A stretch of DNA of 21,261 bases, taken from positions 1 to 21,261 of the forward strand of contig JAPLNJ010000379.1 in NCBI GenBank assembly GCA_026692885.1, in the 5' to 3' direction. Below the pieces are notes generated by a model, which did no database searches, had not been told where the DNA came from, and was given only the letters and a program-made list of their open reading frames with translations. The translations under genes were made by a program, and so were the position numbers. This document shows positions 12,901 through 16,900 of this stretch, piece after piece. Each line of letters starts with the position of its first letter. Position 1 is the first letter of the stretch. Source of the DNA: Planctomycetota bacterium (GTDB taxonomy: Bacteria > Planctomycetota > Planctomycetia > Pirellulales > Pirellulaceae).

Positions 12901-13170
12901 GACGTCAACGGCGACAATTTCATCTCGCCGAGCGACGTGTTGGCGGTGATCAACTGTATCAATGCAGGGTCATCCTCGGTGCAGCAAGCTGCCGAAGGCG
13001 AAGGGTTCCCGGCCTCCGCCGCGCGCCGTGTCACCCCGGTTCCGCCTACGGAGATCGCCGATCCCCTGAGTCTGCGAGGCGCTGCGGTGGATCAAGCATT
13101 CCGACGAGCAGCGGATTTATCGACCCCCGACGACTGGGATGAACTGCTGGGCGTCTTGGCAGGTGCTTAG
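1..13170 (+). CDS. Giant multidomain extracellular protein with ASST, SMP-30, lamin-tail, Calx-beta and dockerin domains (5' end missing)
   Basis: The frame is open from the first base and ends at TAG 13168-13170, giving 4,389 visible codons; the true start is upstream. Order by residue counted from base 1: ASST copy 1 (1-326), ASST copy 2 (327-794), Ig-like module with insert (795-1073), PKD-like and Big_2-like (1074-1260), two Lcl_C/DUF1566 (1294-1555), FGE-like (1559-1898), SMP-30 propeller (1900-2163), Ig-like module (2171-2449), lamin-tail split by ASST copy 3 (2455-3040), cadherin-like (3043-3143), Ig-like module (3144-3423), six Calx-beta-type repeats (3428-4045), cadherin, dystroglycan-type cadherin, dockerin and tail (4045-4389). 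No transmembrane segment is obvious in the visible part. Such mosaics are typical of planctomycete surface or secreted giants. The substrate is unknown. It shares its 3' cassette and Ig-like modules with the gene at 13797. Cysteines are rare, and long opposite-strand open frames here are composition shadows. Confidence 0.93.
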   Translation: MVWEWCFFDHLVQDYDAAKSNYVGTGKTIADYPNKLDINLDGHNLKADWLHCNSLDYNQTLDQIVVNSVQGEFYVIDHGNTFTVGDPTASIALAATGAGDFLYRFGDPARYDQGTKPAVLEDWTQSTTGTKQMGGAHDIQWIADGLTGAGHFLIFNNAEYLSEHTSQSYVMEIDPFVDASGTDTGHYVNPPAAGYNTVTPLAVTDKAPKLISKQVVWNYSTDSNLTLFSQIGCSAQRLPNGNTLITADTEGYIMEVTPTGETVWDYIVPVTSSGTVQTIGDRLPMVNSIFRAYRYEATYFSGRTLTPGATIAGRTTVANPYAGTTNYDALQRQTETQYWDATNAYSGYTLFSAQGTTYLLDMQGRKVNTWATGTDARLLDSGNLLDWATNSSSQTGLKELDWSGNTVWQYYETRTAYHPHGDFQRIYDPKLGAYATLYLANKDVTAAECLAAGCDPADAPFTGAQVDTIVEVDMSGNIVWEWSFWDHAIQNVDATKANSVASGKTIADYPGKINLNLPGRPLQSNWLDCNSLDFNQTLNQIVVNSRQGEFTIIDHGATFLAGNPTGSIALAATTAGDFLYRFGDPARYSQGSAPSVGVNWETASSGNKQIGGSSNVQWIDSGLTGAGHLLVFNNNQYLYQRTPQSYVFEINPYVNSSGTDTGSYVNPPTAGYNTWTFDKDTMKANQLLSKQVVWKYGSISNLTMFSHFGSSAQRLPNGNTLICATTEGYLVEVDTSGNVVWEYINPVTNAGIVTAIGDDLPMTNAVPRAVRYAASFAGFTGHSLTPGATITGNVLPTITSTTRTPTAPSATNAVWVTSQMTDNGSISSAKLTYVTGSGTPITATPFTETFGTTTVKPWTGTTGSDNTWTIVGTPNPFELATRANYVTSTTAEGVEYKCSVATSASVSAVNSINAAGASGSVEFYVQTSSIVTTDGWAFQLDSGSGYVTRLSETGTSHTFTKFTYALASSELVAGLKMRFQFTGTAGSAGRIDLDQITVTTVSGGSSTSTVTMLDDGLHGDGAAGDHVYGGQIPAQALGTTVSYYVSATDNSGFTTVDPATAPTDKYSYTVTVQNNTAPTVATAASATPSPVTGTTTALAVLGADADTGESSLTYTWTATTVPSGATAPTFSVNGSNAAKATTATFSQAGSYRFTVTIADPSGLSATSPVDVTVNQTLTTIVVSPASVNLNTAATQQFTASGKDQFTSALTTQPTFTWSTTVTGGTISSSGLFTAPSTAASGKVTAANSSVSGESTVVVASLSHPYTMAALPDTGQVASYATIYGEDADYTINPPTYKDNGNGTVTDKVTGLIWQQVDGGEMTWEQAVAYADGLTLGGASDWRLPFGKELYSLMDEGTINPALNTTYFPASAAEYWWSSDTAVDDASKVWVANAGGGIGPHPKTETISAGGIKHFHVRCVRDPAATGATHLYGNLTNKGDGTVTDNHTSLAWQQAESVAMTWEEAQAYAENLTLAGHSDWRLPNIKELQSLSDTDVRAPSLDKTYFPGATATRYWSSTTMANNTLQAWYLDSDYGLTSYDVKTGLWHVRCVRGGTVTNLNIPEVEVIPAGSFVMGDHFNFSDPDHPSDELPLHTLSIDAFYMGTYDITNRQYVSYLNSALAQSLIEVRNGLVYAPGGSTIYAETRQGESALFGLIYSGIDWNGTAFSVLSGRENHPVVGIRWEGAAAYCNWLSAVQGYQSVYNLTTWTTDFTKSGYRLPTEAEWEYAANGGQETPYYQFPWGSNTNTDGTWSNWENSGDPYETGDYPYTTPVGFYDGTLQLKSEFNWPGSQTSYQTSNAVNGYGLYDMGGNIWQWTNDWYANGYYSVSPASNPTGPTTGDPMPDGLAYHGMRGGNWYNGAQYLGLSRISNRDPGYYRGPQDPNHPYYHVGFRVALKTASLVQPGATDQTLLSTLQFGEGPATDSSGNVFFSDVKANTIYKWSAAGQLSTFRTSSGGTNGLAFDASGNLIACEGTNGRIVSITPQGVVTSLASTYNGTRFNEPNDLWIDPSGGIYFTDPVFFGTQVQDGQHVYYISPDHSTVTRVISDMTKPNGLIGTADGKTLYVSDYGAGATYKYTIGTGGALTGKTLFVSVGSDGMELDSEGNVYLTTDDVLVYNAAGTKIATINVLERPTNLTFAGIDRRTLFITTEAALYTLALRPQGLGATIANAAPGITGTTRTPTIPSATDAVWVTSTVTDDSGVASVKLTYVTGSGTGTTTTPFTETLGTTPVKPWTGVTGSTNAWTVTGNYVELRTGANYVTSTTECGLEYKGGATLNAVTEAMMTTTNAINAADTSGSVEFWVQTLTLDGTDGWTFQVDSGSGFVTRLSELTGNSHAFQKYTYTLASSELVSTLKLRFQFVGGGAADDDRINLDQITVSVTTGSVPVTVTMLDDGAHGDGAASDHVYGGQIPAMAIGTTVSYYVTATDGTGLITTDPSTAPTNKYSYIVGHTTPTLQLNEFLASSTTFIATTDYPTPTVGLSINTTGALDGYTLLDPMHGKTTYLIDNAGQIVHTWTSEYEPGRTAYLMPDGHLFRACMAPGGLNTGGGEGGRIEERDWDGNLVWYLDYASSTYMMHHDFKVLPNGNIIMLVVEKKTYAEAITAGFNPTLLDTTISTDGFMLPDSVVEIDPTVSSGGTVVWEWHVWDHLIQDYDATKANYGVVAQHPELIDANGPGIKIPQFWNHFNGIDYNPALDQILLSARNQNEAWVIDHSTTTAQAAVHSGGAHSKGGDLLYRWGDPRMYDAGTVSNRMLYEQHNTQWIAAGLPGAGDIMVFNNGINRPAGIYSTIDEFTPPVDASGNYTLSTGAAYGPTALTWTYVASPPTSFYSMEISGVERLPNGNTLICEGLTGRIFEVTSARQIVWQYQNPVTDTGILDQGSSLPADSRGGYMTAVFRALKYPTTYGAFTGRTLTASGTVEVYPDWIELRNPGTSAVDLGGLYLTNDTSVPTKFQIPSGVSIPAGGYLVFWADNSTTAGSRHMNFTLDATGGTISLYDIDGITRIDTVTYGAQTTNVSSGRYPDGTGNWQAMTTATPGAANAATVNQAPTDVTLSTTTVAENLPAGTPVGTLTTTDPNTGNTFTYSLVSGTGSTDNASFTLSGSTLQTAASFDYETKNSYSIRIRSTDQGGLYFERIFTISVTLPNQSPVISGTSRNPAAPSATVPVWVTSTVTDDGSVSGVTLTYSTGSGSPTTTTVFTETMTATEVKPWTGTGAVNAWTVTGSYVEQRIGSNYGTGNACGLEYKGGLTLNALTDAMLTTTNAINAVGTAAYVEFWVQTLTLDATDGWTFQLDSGSGFVTRLSELSGSSHAWQQYRYDLTSTELVSTLKMRFQFVGGGAADDDRIDLDQITVTATSGGTTTNTVTMLDDGAHGDGAVGDHVYGGQIPGLASGTTVSYYVTATDNAGLVTTDPATAPSTKYSYTAGAAALSVNVVAASVAENAGATATTVTISRNSDTTAALTVNLSSSDTSEATVPATATIPAGQTSVTVNLAAVDDAIVDGTQTVTITAAATGFTSGSDTLQVTDTEVATLVVNVVAASVAENAGATATTVTISRNTDTTAALTVNLTSSDTSEATVPTTATIPAGQTSVTVNLAAVDDTLVDGIQTVTITAAATGFTSGSDTLQVTDNEVATLVVNVVAASVAEDAGATATTVTISRNTDTTAALTVNLSSSDTSEATVPATATIPAGQTSVTVSLAAVDDVIVDGTQTVTITASAIGFVSGSDTVQVTDNDVATLTVNVVATAVAENVGEAATTVTISRNTDTSAALTVNLSSSDTSEATVPATATIPAGQTSVTVNLAAVDDALVDGIQTVTITAAAIGFTSGSDTLQITDNEVATLVVNVAATSVAENAGAAATTGTISRNTDTTAALTVNLSSSDISEATVPATATIPASQASVTVNLAAVDDALVDGTQTLTITASAAGFVNGSDWLHVTDDDVPALTVDVLAATVAENAGAVATTVTISRNTDTTAALTVNLSSSDLSEATVAATATIPAGQASVTVNLAAVDDAVVDGIQTVTITAAAIGFTNGSDTLQVTDNEVSNRAPTDVSLTPQSVPENQPVGTVLGTLATVDPDPQNTFTYTLVSGPGDADNAAFRISGNQLSTAVSMDYELKSTYSIRVRTTDQGGLTFEKPLTVAVANVNESPRVVNPLANQTAPANRQFRCTLAQDTFMDPDVGQSLSYTASQADGSPLPKWLNFDGPTRTFSGRPLVRDVGQIHVRVTATDSGAPALAAGTEFSITVTSHPFAWQNADLLEDVDGNGLVTALDVLLVINWINGNEVGAVPTPFPDPVDAPVFFDVNGDNFISPSDVLAVINCINAGSSSVQQAAEGEGFPASAARRVTPVPPTEIADPLSLRGAAVDQAFRRAADLSTPDDWDELLGVLAGA
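979..2382 (+). other. Arylsulfotransferase-like domain, copy 2 (complete, degenerate active site)
   Basis: This is a full-length copy aligning with copy 1 from the IVWEW strand (1432 onward) to the closing PGATI segment. It starts with a strand reading GYTLFSAQGTTYLLD and contains HPHGDF (His 1252-1254 and 1258-1260). Two histidines expected at the catalytic centre are replaced: WLDCNS has Asp at 1582-1584 where copy 1 has His, and SSNVQW has Ser at 1840-1842 where copies 1 and 3 have His. The Arg missing from copy 1 is present here (1636-1638). Copies 1 and 2 are adjacent and most alike, so they probably arose by tandem duplication. Copy 2 is most likely a structural or binding propeller. 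Confidence 0.82.
2383..3219 (+). repeat. Ig-like module M1 with nested beta-sandwich insert
   Basis: The outer domain runs from TRTPTAPSATNAVWVTS to KYSYTV and contains the hallmark VTMLDDGLHGDGAAGDHVYG followed by a strand like VSYYVSATDNSG. This resembles the choice-of-anchor-X kind of Ig-like domain. Between the LTYVTGSG strand and the VTMLDDG strand sits an insert of about 163 residues (2536-3024) beginning FTETFGTTTVKPW and ending IDLDQITV, with GSGYVTRLSE inside. I cannot assign the insert to a family; it looks like a jelly-roll beta-sandwich. Confidence 0.75.
3220..3780 (+). other. PKD-like domain followed by Big_2-like Ig domain
   Basis: The first ~100 residues (NTAPTVATAASATPSPV ... 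SYRFTVTIADPSG ... VDVTVNQ) have the strand pattern of a PKD/cadherin-like Ig domain. The next ~85 (IVVSPASVNLNTAATQQFTA ... FTWSTT ... GLFTAPSTAASGKVTA) match bacterial Ig-like group 2 domains. Both are likely spacer or adhesive modules between the ASST pair and the lectin-fold block. Confidence 0.7.
3880..4665 (+). other. Two tandem Lcl_C (DUF1566) domains
   Basis: Two ~130-residue copies share the signature order: NGTVTDKVTGLIWQQ / DGTVTDNHTSLAWQQ, then MTWEQAVAYA / MTWEEAQAYA, then SDWRLP followed by KEL, then NTTYFP / DKTYFP, a WSS/WWSS strand and a closing VRCVR. These are hallmarks of the Lcl C-terminal/DUF1566 family, which has a C-type-lectin-like fold and usually serves in binding. 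They are directly followed by another domain of related fold (FGE-like). No diversity-generating retroelement parts are present in the window. Confidence 0.85.
4675..5693 (+). other. Formylglycine-generating-enzyme-like (SUMF1 family) domain lacking both active-site cysteines
   Basis: Family landmarks are in order: IPAGSFVMGD, the FYMGTYDITNRQYVSYLN strand, HPVVGIRWEGAAAYCNWLS, GYRLPTEAEWEYAA, NGYGLYDMGGNIWQWTNDW, MRGGNW (from 5548) and HVGFRVAL. In true formylglycine-generating enzymes two copper-binding cysteines follow the RGGSY segment. Here that stretch reads RGGNWYNGAQYLGLSR and has none, and the closing GFRC motif is GFRV. The fold is therefore probably kept for binding rather than sulfatase maturation. 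The length (~340 residues) is slightly above usual because of an inserted segment after the YLN strand. Confidence 0.85.
5698..6489 (+). other. SMP-30/gluconolactonase-like six-bladed propeller domain
   Basis: The ~264-residue domain keeps every metal ligand expected for the SMP-30/gluconolactonase/LRE family. These are Glu in FGEGP (5749-5751), Asn in NEPNDL (6004-6006), Asn in KPNGL (6151-6153) and Asp in SDGMELD (6283-6285). Blade strands with the pattern DSSGNVFFSD, DASGNL, DPSGGIYFTD, DGKTLYVSD and DSEGNVYLT recur. The family hydrolyses lactones or phosphotriesters with a divalent metal. An active lactonase embedded in a giant surface protein is plausible, but its substrate cannot be read from sequence. 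Confidence 0.85.
6511..7347 (+). repeat. Ig-like module M2 with nested insert
   Basis: Same architecture as the module at 2383. The outer strands are TRTPTIPSATDAVWVTS and MLDDGAHGDGAASDHVYGG, and the insert (6661-7155) starts FTETLGTTPVKPW and contains WTFQVDSGSGFVTRLSE. It is closest in wording to the copies at 9430 and 13938. Confidence 0.75.
7363..9120 (+). other. Lamin-tail (LTD) domain split by an ASST domain
   Basis: The first LTD strand (LQLNEFLASSTTF, to the DYP at 7414-7422) is separated from the rest of the domain by 1,344 bases encoding ASST copy 3. The remainder resumes at 8767 with DWIELRNPGTSAVDLGGLYL, then the FQIPSGVSIPAGGYLVFWAD strand, NFTLDATGGTISLYD, and SGRYPDGTGNW ending TPGAAN. 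These are the hallmarks of bacterial LTDs, in which LNEF and DWIEL normally lie about 15-20 residues apart in one strand-loop-strand. The frame is continuous across both joints, so this is a nested domain rather than a frameshift. Confidence 0.78.
7423..8766 (+). other. Arylsulfotransferase-like domain, copy 3 (complete active-site set)
   Basis: The ~448-residue propeller starts near GYTLLDPMHGKTTYLID and ends FTGRTLTASG. It is the only copy with all the expected polar centre residues: MMHHDF (His 7726-7731), FWNHFNGIDYN (His 8050-8052 and its Asn), SARNQ (Arg 8104-8106) and QHNTQW (His 8269-8271, the position of the transient sulfohistidine in characterised ASST). The family transfers sulfuryl groups between phenolic compounds in the periplasm or outside the cell. 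Activity here is plausible but untested, and the domain is embedded in a lamin-tail domain. Confidence 0.83.
9127..9429 (+). other. Cadherin-like domain
   Basis: The ~100 residues begin NQAPTDVTLSTTTVAENLPA and run through GTLTTTDPNTGNTFTYSLVSG, FDYETKNSYSIRIRSTDQGG and a closing FTISVT. The AEN, DP and DYE calcium-ligand positions of cadherin repeats are retained. It is a diverged paralogue of the cadherin domain opening the 3' cassette at 12133. Confidence 0.78.
9430..10269 (+). repeat. Ig-like module M3 with nested insert
   Basis: Third copy in the first giant. The outer strands are SRNPAAPSATVPVWVTS and TMLDDGAHGDGAVGDHVYGG, and the insert spans about 9589-10080 from FTETMTATEVKPW to IDLDQITV. 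It leads straight into the Calx-beta-type array. Confidence 0.75.
10282..12135 (+). repeat. Six tandem 309-bp (103-aa) Calx-beta-type repeats
   Basis: Six in-frame units begin at 10282, 10591, 10900, 11209, 11518 and 11827, each exactly 309 bases. Each unit reads roughly SVAENAGATATTVTISRN, then LTVNLSSSDTSEATVPATAT, then IPAGQTSVTVNLAAVDD and VDGTQTVTITA, ending VTDNE. The DD-VDG and terminal D-E/D positions fit the calcium sites of Calx-beta domains. The units are very similar at DNA level, and their second halves alternate between two sequence types (see findings), which points to expansion by two-unit duplication. The role is probably a calcium-stiffened stalk. Copy-number variation between strains, or assembly collapse, would be expected here. 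Confidence 0.9.
12133..13170 (+). repeat. C-terminal cassette copy A: cadherin, dystroglycan-type cadherin, dockerin, tail
   Basis: It starts at NRAPTDVSLTPQSVPENQPVG and matches the end of the second giant gene from 19002. The cadherin domain is followed by a dystroglycan-type cadherin-like domain (PLANQTAPANRQF, GSPLPKWLNFD, FSGRPLV, VRVTATDSGAP). A type I dockerin with two calcium loops follows (DVDGNGLVTALDVLLVINWI at 12778 onward and DVNGDNFISPSDVLAVINCI at 12901 onward). A ~70-residue tail then ends DDWDELLGVLAGA. Over the ~210-bp dockerin stretch I count about 13 mismatches to the second copy. No cohesin is encoded in the window. Confidence 0.9.
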
Positions 13171-13190
13171 GCCCTTTCGGGCGAAAGGCC
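13170..13190 (+). terminator. Stem-loop immediately after the giant gene (weak terminator candidate)
   Basis: GGCCCTTTC (13170-13178), loop GGGC, then GAAAGGCC (13183-13190). The arms pair fully except for one bulged C. There is no following T-run, so classic rho-independent termination is doubtful. The hairpin overlaps the last base of the stop codon. Confidence 0.35.
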
Positions 13191-13222
13191 GACCAGGAAC
13201 TGTCGAGACGTCAAGAGTGGGA

Positions 13223-13261
13223 ACGTCGGCCGCTTGATTCCAGATCGTCCGACGTCATAAT
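13223..13261 (+). promoter_or_regulatory. Candidate sigma70-type promoter with operator-like inverted repeat for the small gene
   Basis: TTGATT (13234-13239) and CATAAT (13256-13261) are spaced by 16 bp and lie about 50 bases before the ribosome binding site at 13307. The perfect inverted repeat ACGTCGG (13223-13229) and CCGACGT (13249-13255) brackets the -35 box and ends at the -10 box, as an operator would. A short hairpin CTCGT-GGGT-ACGAG (13274-13287) lies in the predicted leader. This is pattern-based only; planctomycete promoter consensus is poorly defined. Confidence 0.4.
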
Positions 13262-13306
13262 TTTGCCGATAACCTCGTGGGTACGAGATACCTGATGGCT
13301 TTTGCC

Positions 13307-13312
13307 AAGGAG
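13307..13312 (+). promoter_or_regulatory. Ribosome binding site deciding a GTG start
   Basis: AAGGAG sits 7 bases before GTG 13320-13322, an ideal spacing. A TTG at 13302 lies just upstream of this site and so cannot use it, so GTG is preferred. Confidence 0.7.
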
Positions 13313-13319
13313 ATTTCCT

Positions 13320-13535
13320 GTGGCTAAGGAGACATTCTACCCCGACAAAAAGGAACCCCATATTCATAAGCATAAGGGTGGAGTCACTTTTACGGATGAT
13401 CGCCACAAGCACAAGACACTGCAAAAGGGGGAATTGGTCTATAAGCCAGCTTGCCAAGAAGTGATCGCCGAGCAGAAGAACGCAAACCCTCGCGGGATGA
13501 AGATTGCCACATGGATCGAGACGAATCTTCTGTAA
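13320..13535 (+). CDS. Small His/Lys-rich protein of unknown function
   Basis: A 71-residue protein from GTG 13320 (Shine-Dalgarno AAGGAG 7 bases upstream) to TAA 13533-13535. I do not recognise the family. It is very basic at the front: 11 Lys and 5 His, with two His clusters, PHIHKHKGG (residues 13-21) and DRHKHK (27-32), separated by the short strand-like GVTFTD. One Cys (45) is followed by a probable amphipathic helix (46-56) and a C-terminal helix IATWIETNLL. There is no signal peptide or membrane segment. The clusters suggest metal or nucleic-acid binding, but this is inference. The gene is visibly less GC-rich than both giant neighbours, has its own candidate promoter, and lies alone between two secreted giants, so it may be a separate transcription unit or acquired DNA. 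Confidence 0.7.
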   Translation: MAKETFYPDKKEPHIHKHKGGVTFTDDRHKHKTLQKGELVYKPACQEVIAEQKNANPRGMKIATWIETNLL

Positions 13536-13612
13536 ACTGTCGATCTTGTGCGACACGCACCAGGAAGTCCTTGCCTCTGGTAAACAGTCGGCGCCGATTT
13601 TCGGTTATTCCC

Positions 13613-13641
13613 CTAGTTCGAAACTAAGACAGTCGAACTAG
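13613..13641. promoter_or_regulatory. Perfect 9-bp inverted repeat between the small gene and the second giant
   Basis: CTAGTTCGA (13613-13621) and TCGAACTAG (13633-13641) are exact reverse complements with an 11-base loop. It lies 78 bases after the small gene's stop and 156 bases before the next ATG. It could be an operator for the downstream gene or a hairpin ending the small transcript. There is no T-run after it, so an operator or an RNA structure seems likelier than a classic terminator. The rest of the 13536-13796 spacer shows only a weak TGTCG/CGACA hairpin (13538-13555). Confidence 0.5.
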
Positions 13642-13785
13642 TGGACTTGTCGGCTGCCGAGTGTGGTTGATGTCATGCCGGGGAACGGGCGGCGTTGTGT
13701 CGTGCCACCAGGGCAAGCGGGGGTTGGCCTCGCAGAGCTGTCTTGCACGTCGACTTGCGCTACACGATCCTGGGTTGTGGGACAC

Positions 13786-13793
13786 GAGAGGAG
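13786..13793 (+). promoter_or_regulatory. Ribosome binding site of the second giant gene
   Basis: GAGAGGAG is followed by AAC and ATG 13797. It is the reason for choosing this ATG over the in-frame TTG at 13695, which has no comparable purine tract and would add 34 residues before the LEPR export region. Confidence 0.75.
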
Positions 13794-13796
13794 AAC

Positions 13797-13934
13797 ATGC
13801 TTCGCAGTCTCATTCATACGGCCCTCCAGGCTCGCAAGCGACCGAAGCGACGGGGGCGAAACCGGTTGTCCGCAGGACTTTCTTGGCCCCATCGACTCCT
13901 GTTCGAGTCGCTCGAGCCGCGGTTGCTGCTGGCG
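13797..13934 (+). other. LEPR-XLL N-terminal region
   Basis: Residues 1-35 are rich in Arg and Lys (KRPKRRGRNR) and have no long hydrophobic core. They are followed by FESLEPRLLLA (13902-13934), the planctomycete LEPR-XLL motif found at the front of large extracellular proteins. Mature sequence seems to begin just after, with the Ig-like module. This anchors the start codon and supports export, though how the motif works is not known to me. Confidence 0.85.
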
Positions 13935-16900
13935 TCTATCGTCGGCACGACCCGCAACCCCGCGCTACCCTCGGACATCGATGCCGTCTGGGTCACCAGC
14001 GCGGTCACCAGTGCTGAGCTCGTGGATTCCGTCACCCTCACCTACCGCGCGGAAGCCGGCACAGCCGCCAGCACCACGCCCTTCACGGAAACGTTTGGCA
14101 CCACGGCCGTCAAACCCTGGACCGGTGGCGCGGGCAGCGACAATTCCTGGACCGTCACGGGCAGCTACTTCAGCTTGGACACATCGGCCAACTACGTCAC
14201 CAGCACGACCGACGGCGGGTTGCAGTACAAGGGCAGGACGAGCGACAACGGGCTGACCAGTGCGATGGTGGCCACCACCAGCGGTATTAGCGCCGCGGGC
14301 ACTGCGGGCTACGTCGAGTTCTATGTCAAAACGCAGACGCTGGACGGCGGCGACGGCTGGACCTTCCAGGTCGATTCCGGCAGCGGCTTCGTGACCCGGC
14401 TCAGCGAACTGACGGGCAACAGCCACGCCGCCCAAAAGTACCATTACGCCCTCGGCAACAACGAGTTGGTCAACGGCCTGCAGCTGCGTTTCCAATTCAC
14501 CGGGGGTGGTGCCACAGACACGGACGATCGGATCAGCGTGGACCAGATCACCGTCACGGTGACCCCCGCCAGCACGCCGGTGGAAGTCGCGCTGCTGGAC
14601 GATGGCGCCCACGGGGACGGCGCCGCGGGCGACGGGGTCTACGGCGGGCAGATTCCCGCCCAGGCCGTCGGCACCACGGTAAGCTACTACCTCACCGCCA
14701 CCGACAGCCAAGGCGCGCAGGTCGTCGATCCCGCGGGCGCTCCCGGCACGAAGTATTCCTATACGGTTATCAAGGCCGCGTCGTTCGACGGCAACATCGT
14801 GCTCGGCACCCCGACCAACTCGTCGATCGCGCTGAACATCTTGTCGCTGGATCAGAACCGCGACGTGTATCTCGCCTACGGCACAACCTCGGGAGTCGAC
14901 TCGCAGCAAACGGCGACTTACGCACTGGTCGCGGGGATCCCACTGGTCGTGACGCTCGATTCGCTCACGACCGACACGCAGTACTACTACCGCATGGTCT
15001 CGAAGCCGGCGGGGACCAGCAGTTCCCAGTACACGAGCACCGACGAGTACCGGTTCCACACCCAGCGGGCGGCGGGCAGCACATTTACCTTCGCCATCCA
15101 GGGCGATTCGCACCCCGAACGCGTCAACTCGCAGTTCAACGGGGATCTCTACTCGCAGACGCTGCTGGCGGCCAAGGCCGACAATCCCGATTTCTACCTG
15201 ACCATCGGCGACGATTTCAGTGTCGATCAGTTGGATTACCTCACGGTCACACAAGCCCCGGTGGCCGAGCGTTACTTGATTCAGCGGCCCTACCTGGGAC
15301 TGATCGGCAACTCGGCGCCGCTGTTTCTGGTCAACGGCAATCACGAACAGGCCGCCCGCTATCTGCTCGATGGCACGCCGGACAACGTCGCGGTCTGGGC
15401 GCAGAACGCCCGCAACCTGTATTACGAGGAGCCGGCCCCCAGTCCCGACAACACGTTCCACACCGGTTTCTATACGGGCAATACGGAGGGCGTGGAGTTC
15501 ATCGCGGGCGACAAGCTCCGGAACTACTTTGCCTGGAACTGGGGCGATGCTCTGTTCGTGACCATCGATCCCTATTGGTCCTCGCCCACGTGCGTCGATG
15601 ATCCGTTCGACGGCGGTCCCAAGCGAAGCAACCTGTGGGACATTGAGCACGGCGATGCCCAATACGATTGGCTCCAGACGACCCTTGAGCAAAGCACCGC
15701 CAAGTACAAGTTCGTGTTTGCCCATCACGTGTTGGGCACAGGCCGGGGCGGAGCGGATCTCGCCGACGGCTACGAATGGGGTGGCTACAACAACAACGAC
15801 ACCTGGGGCTTCGACGCCAACCGTCCGAACTGGGACATGCCCATCCATCAGCTGATGGCCAGCCAGGGCGTGACCGCCTTCATCCAGGGGCACGATCACA
15901 TCTTCGTCGACCAGGAACTCGACGGCATCCACTACATCACCCTGCCCGAGCCGGCCGATCCCAACTACTACCTCTATAACGCAGATGCCTTTGGGGCCAA
16001 CGTCGAGGCCCAAGTCTCCAACAGCGGCTACACGAGGTTTACGGTAGCTCCCGACGGCGTCCAGGTGGAGTACATCCGCACCTTCCTGCCGGAAAGCGAG
16101 ACGTTGGGGAGAACCAGCGGCATGGTGGCCGCCAGCTTCACGCTCGCTCCCGCCAGCGGCCTACCCGTGATCACCGGCCGGCTGCCGACCCCCTACGCAC
16201 CCACGCCTTCCCAAACGGTGTGGGTGACGTCGACAATCACCGACGACGGCAGCGTGGCCGGCGCAACACTTACCTACAGCGCCGGCGCCGGACCGCTGAG
16301 CGTAACCATGCTCGACGACGGTCTGCACGGTGACGGCGCCGCCAACGACCACGTCTACGGCGCCCCGATTCCCGCGCAGGCCGCGGGAACAATGGTCCAG
16401 TACACCATGACGGCCGTGGACAACGCTGGGAACCAGGCGACCCGCAGCATGTCCTACACGGTCGCCCCAGCGGTGACCAACACAACCGCGACGCCCAGCC
16501 AGCCCAAGTCCACCACTGCGGTGTGGGTGACCTCGACGGTGACCGACAACGTCGCGTTGAGCAGCGTGACACTCACCTACCAGGCCGGCACGGCAGCGGC
16601 GGTCAACGTGACGATGGTCGACGACGGTGCCCACGGCGACGGTGCGGCGGGCGACCACGTCTATGGCGGTCAAATCCCGGCCATGCCCAACGGAACCACG
16701 GTCACCTATTACGTCAACGCGAGGGACACCAACGGCGTCAGCACCAGCGACCCGCCGCCCAGCACCAAGTACTCCGTGACCGACGTCGACGAACTGCTCA
16801 GCGGTGCACGCACGGTTCCCAACCAGCCCACGCCCAACGACCCGGCCTGGGTCACCGCCACGCTCGCCGGTCCCGCGAACCCCGTCCAGTTGTACTACAA

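Noticed and set aside
13615..13628. tRNA T-arm-like segment AGTTCGAAACTAAG, possible tRNA remnant or attachment site
   Set aside because: No acceptor, D-arm, anticodon arm or CCA end fits around it, and the TTCGAA is explained by the inverted repeat. No integrase or matching second site is present.
13695..13697. TTG as start of the second giant gene
   Set aside because: The ATG at 13797 has a strong GAGAGGAG site and places the LEPR motif at the usual distance; the extra 34 residues have no support.
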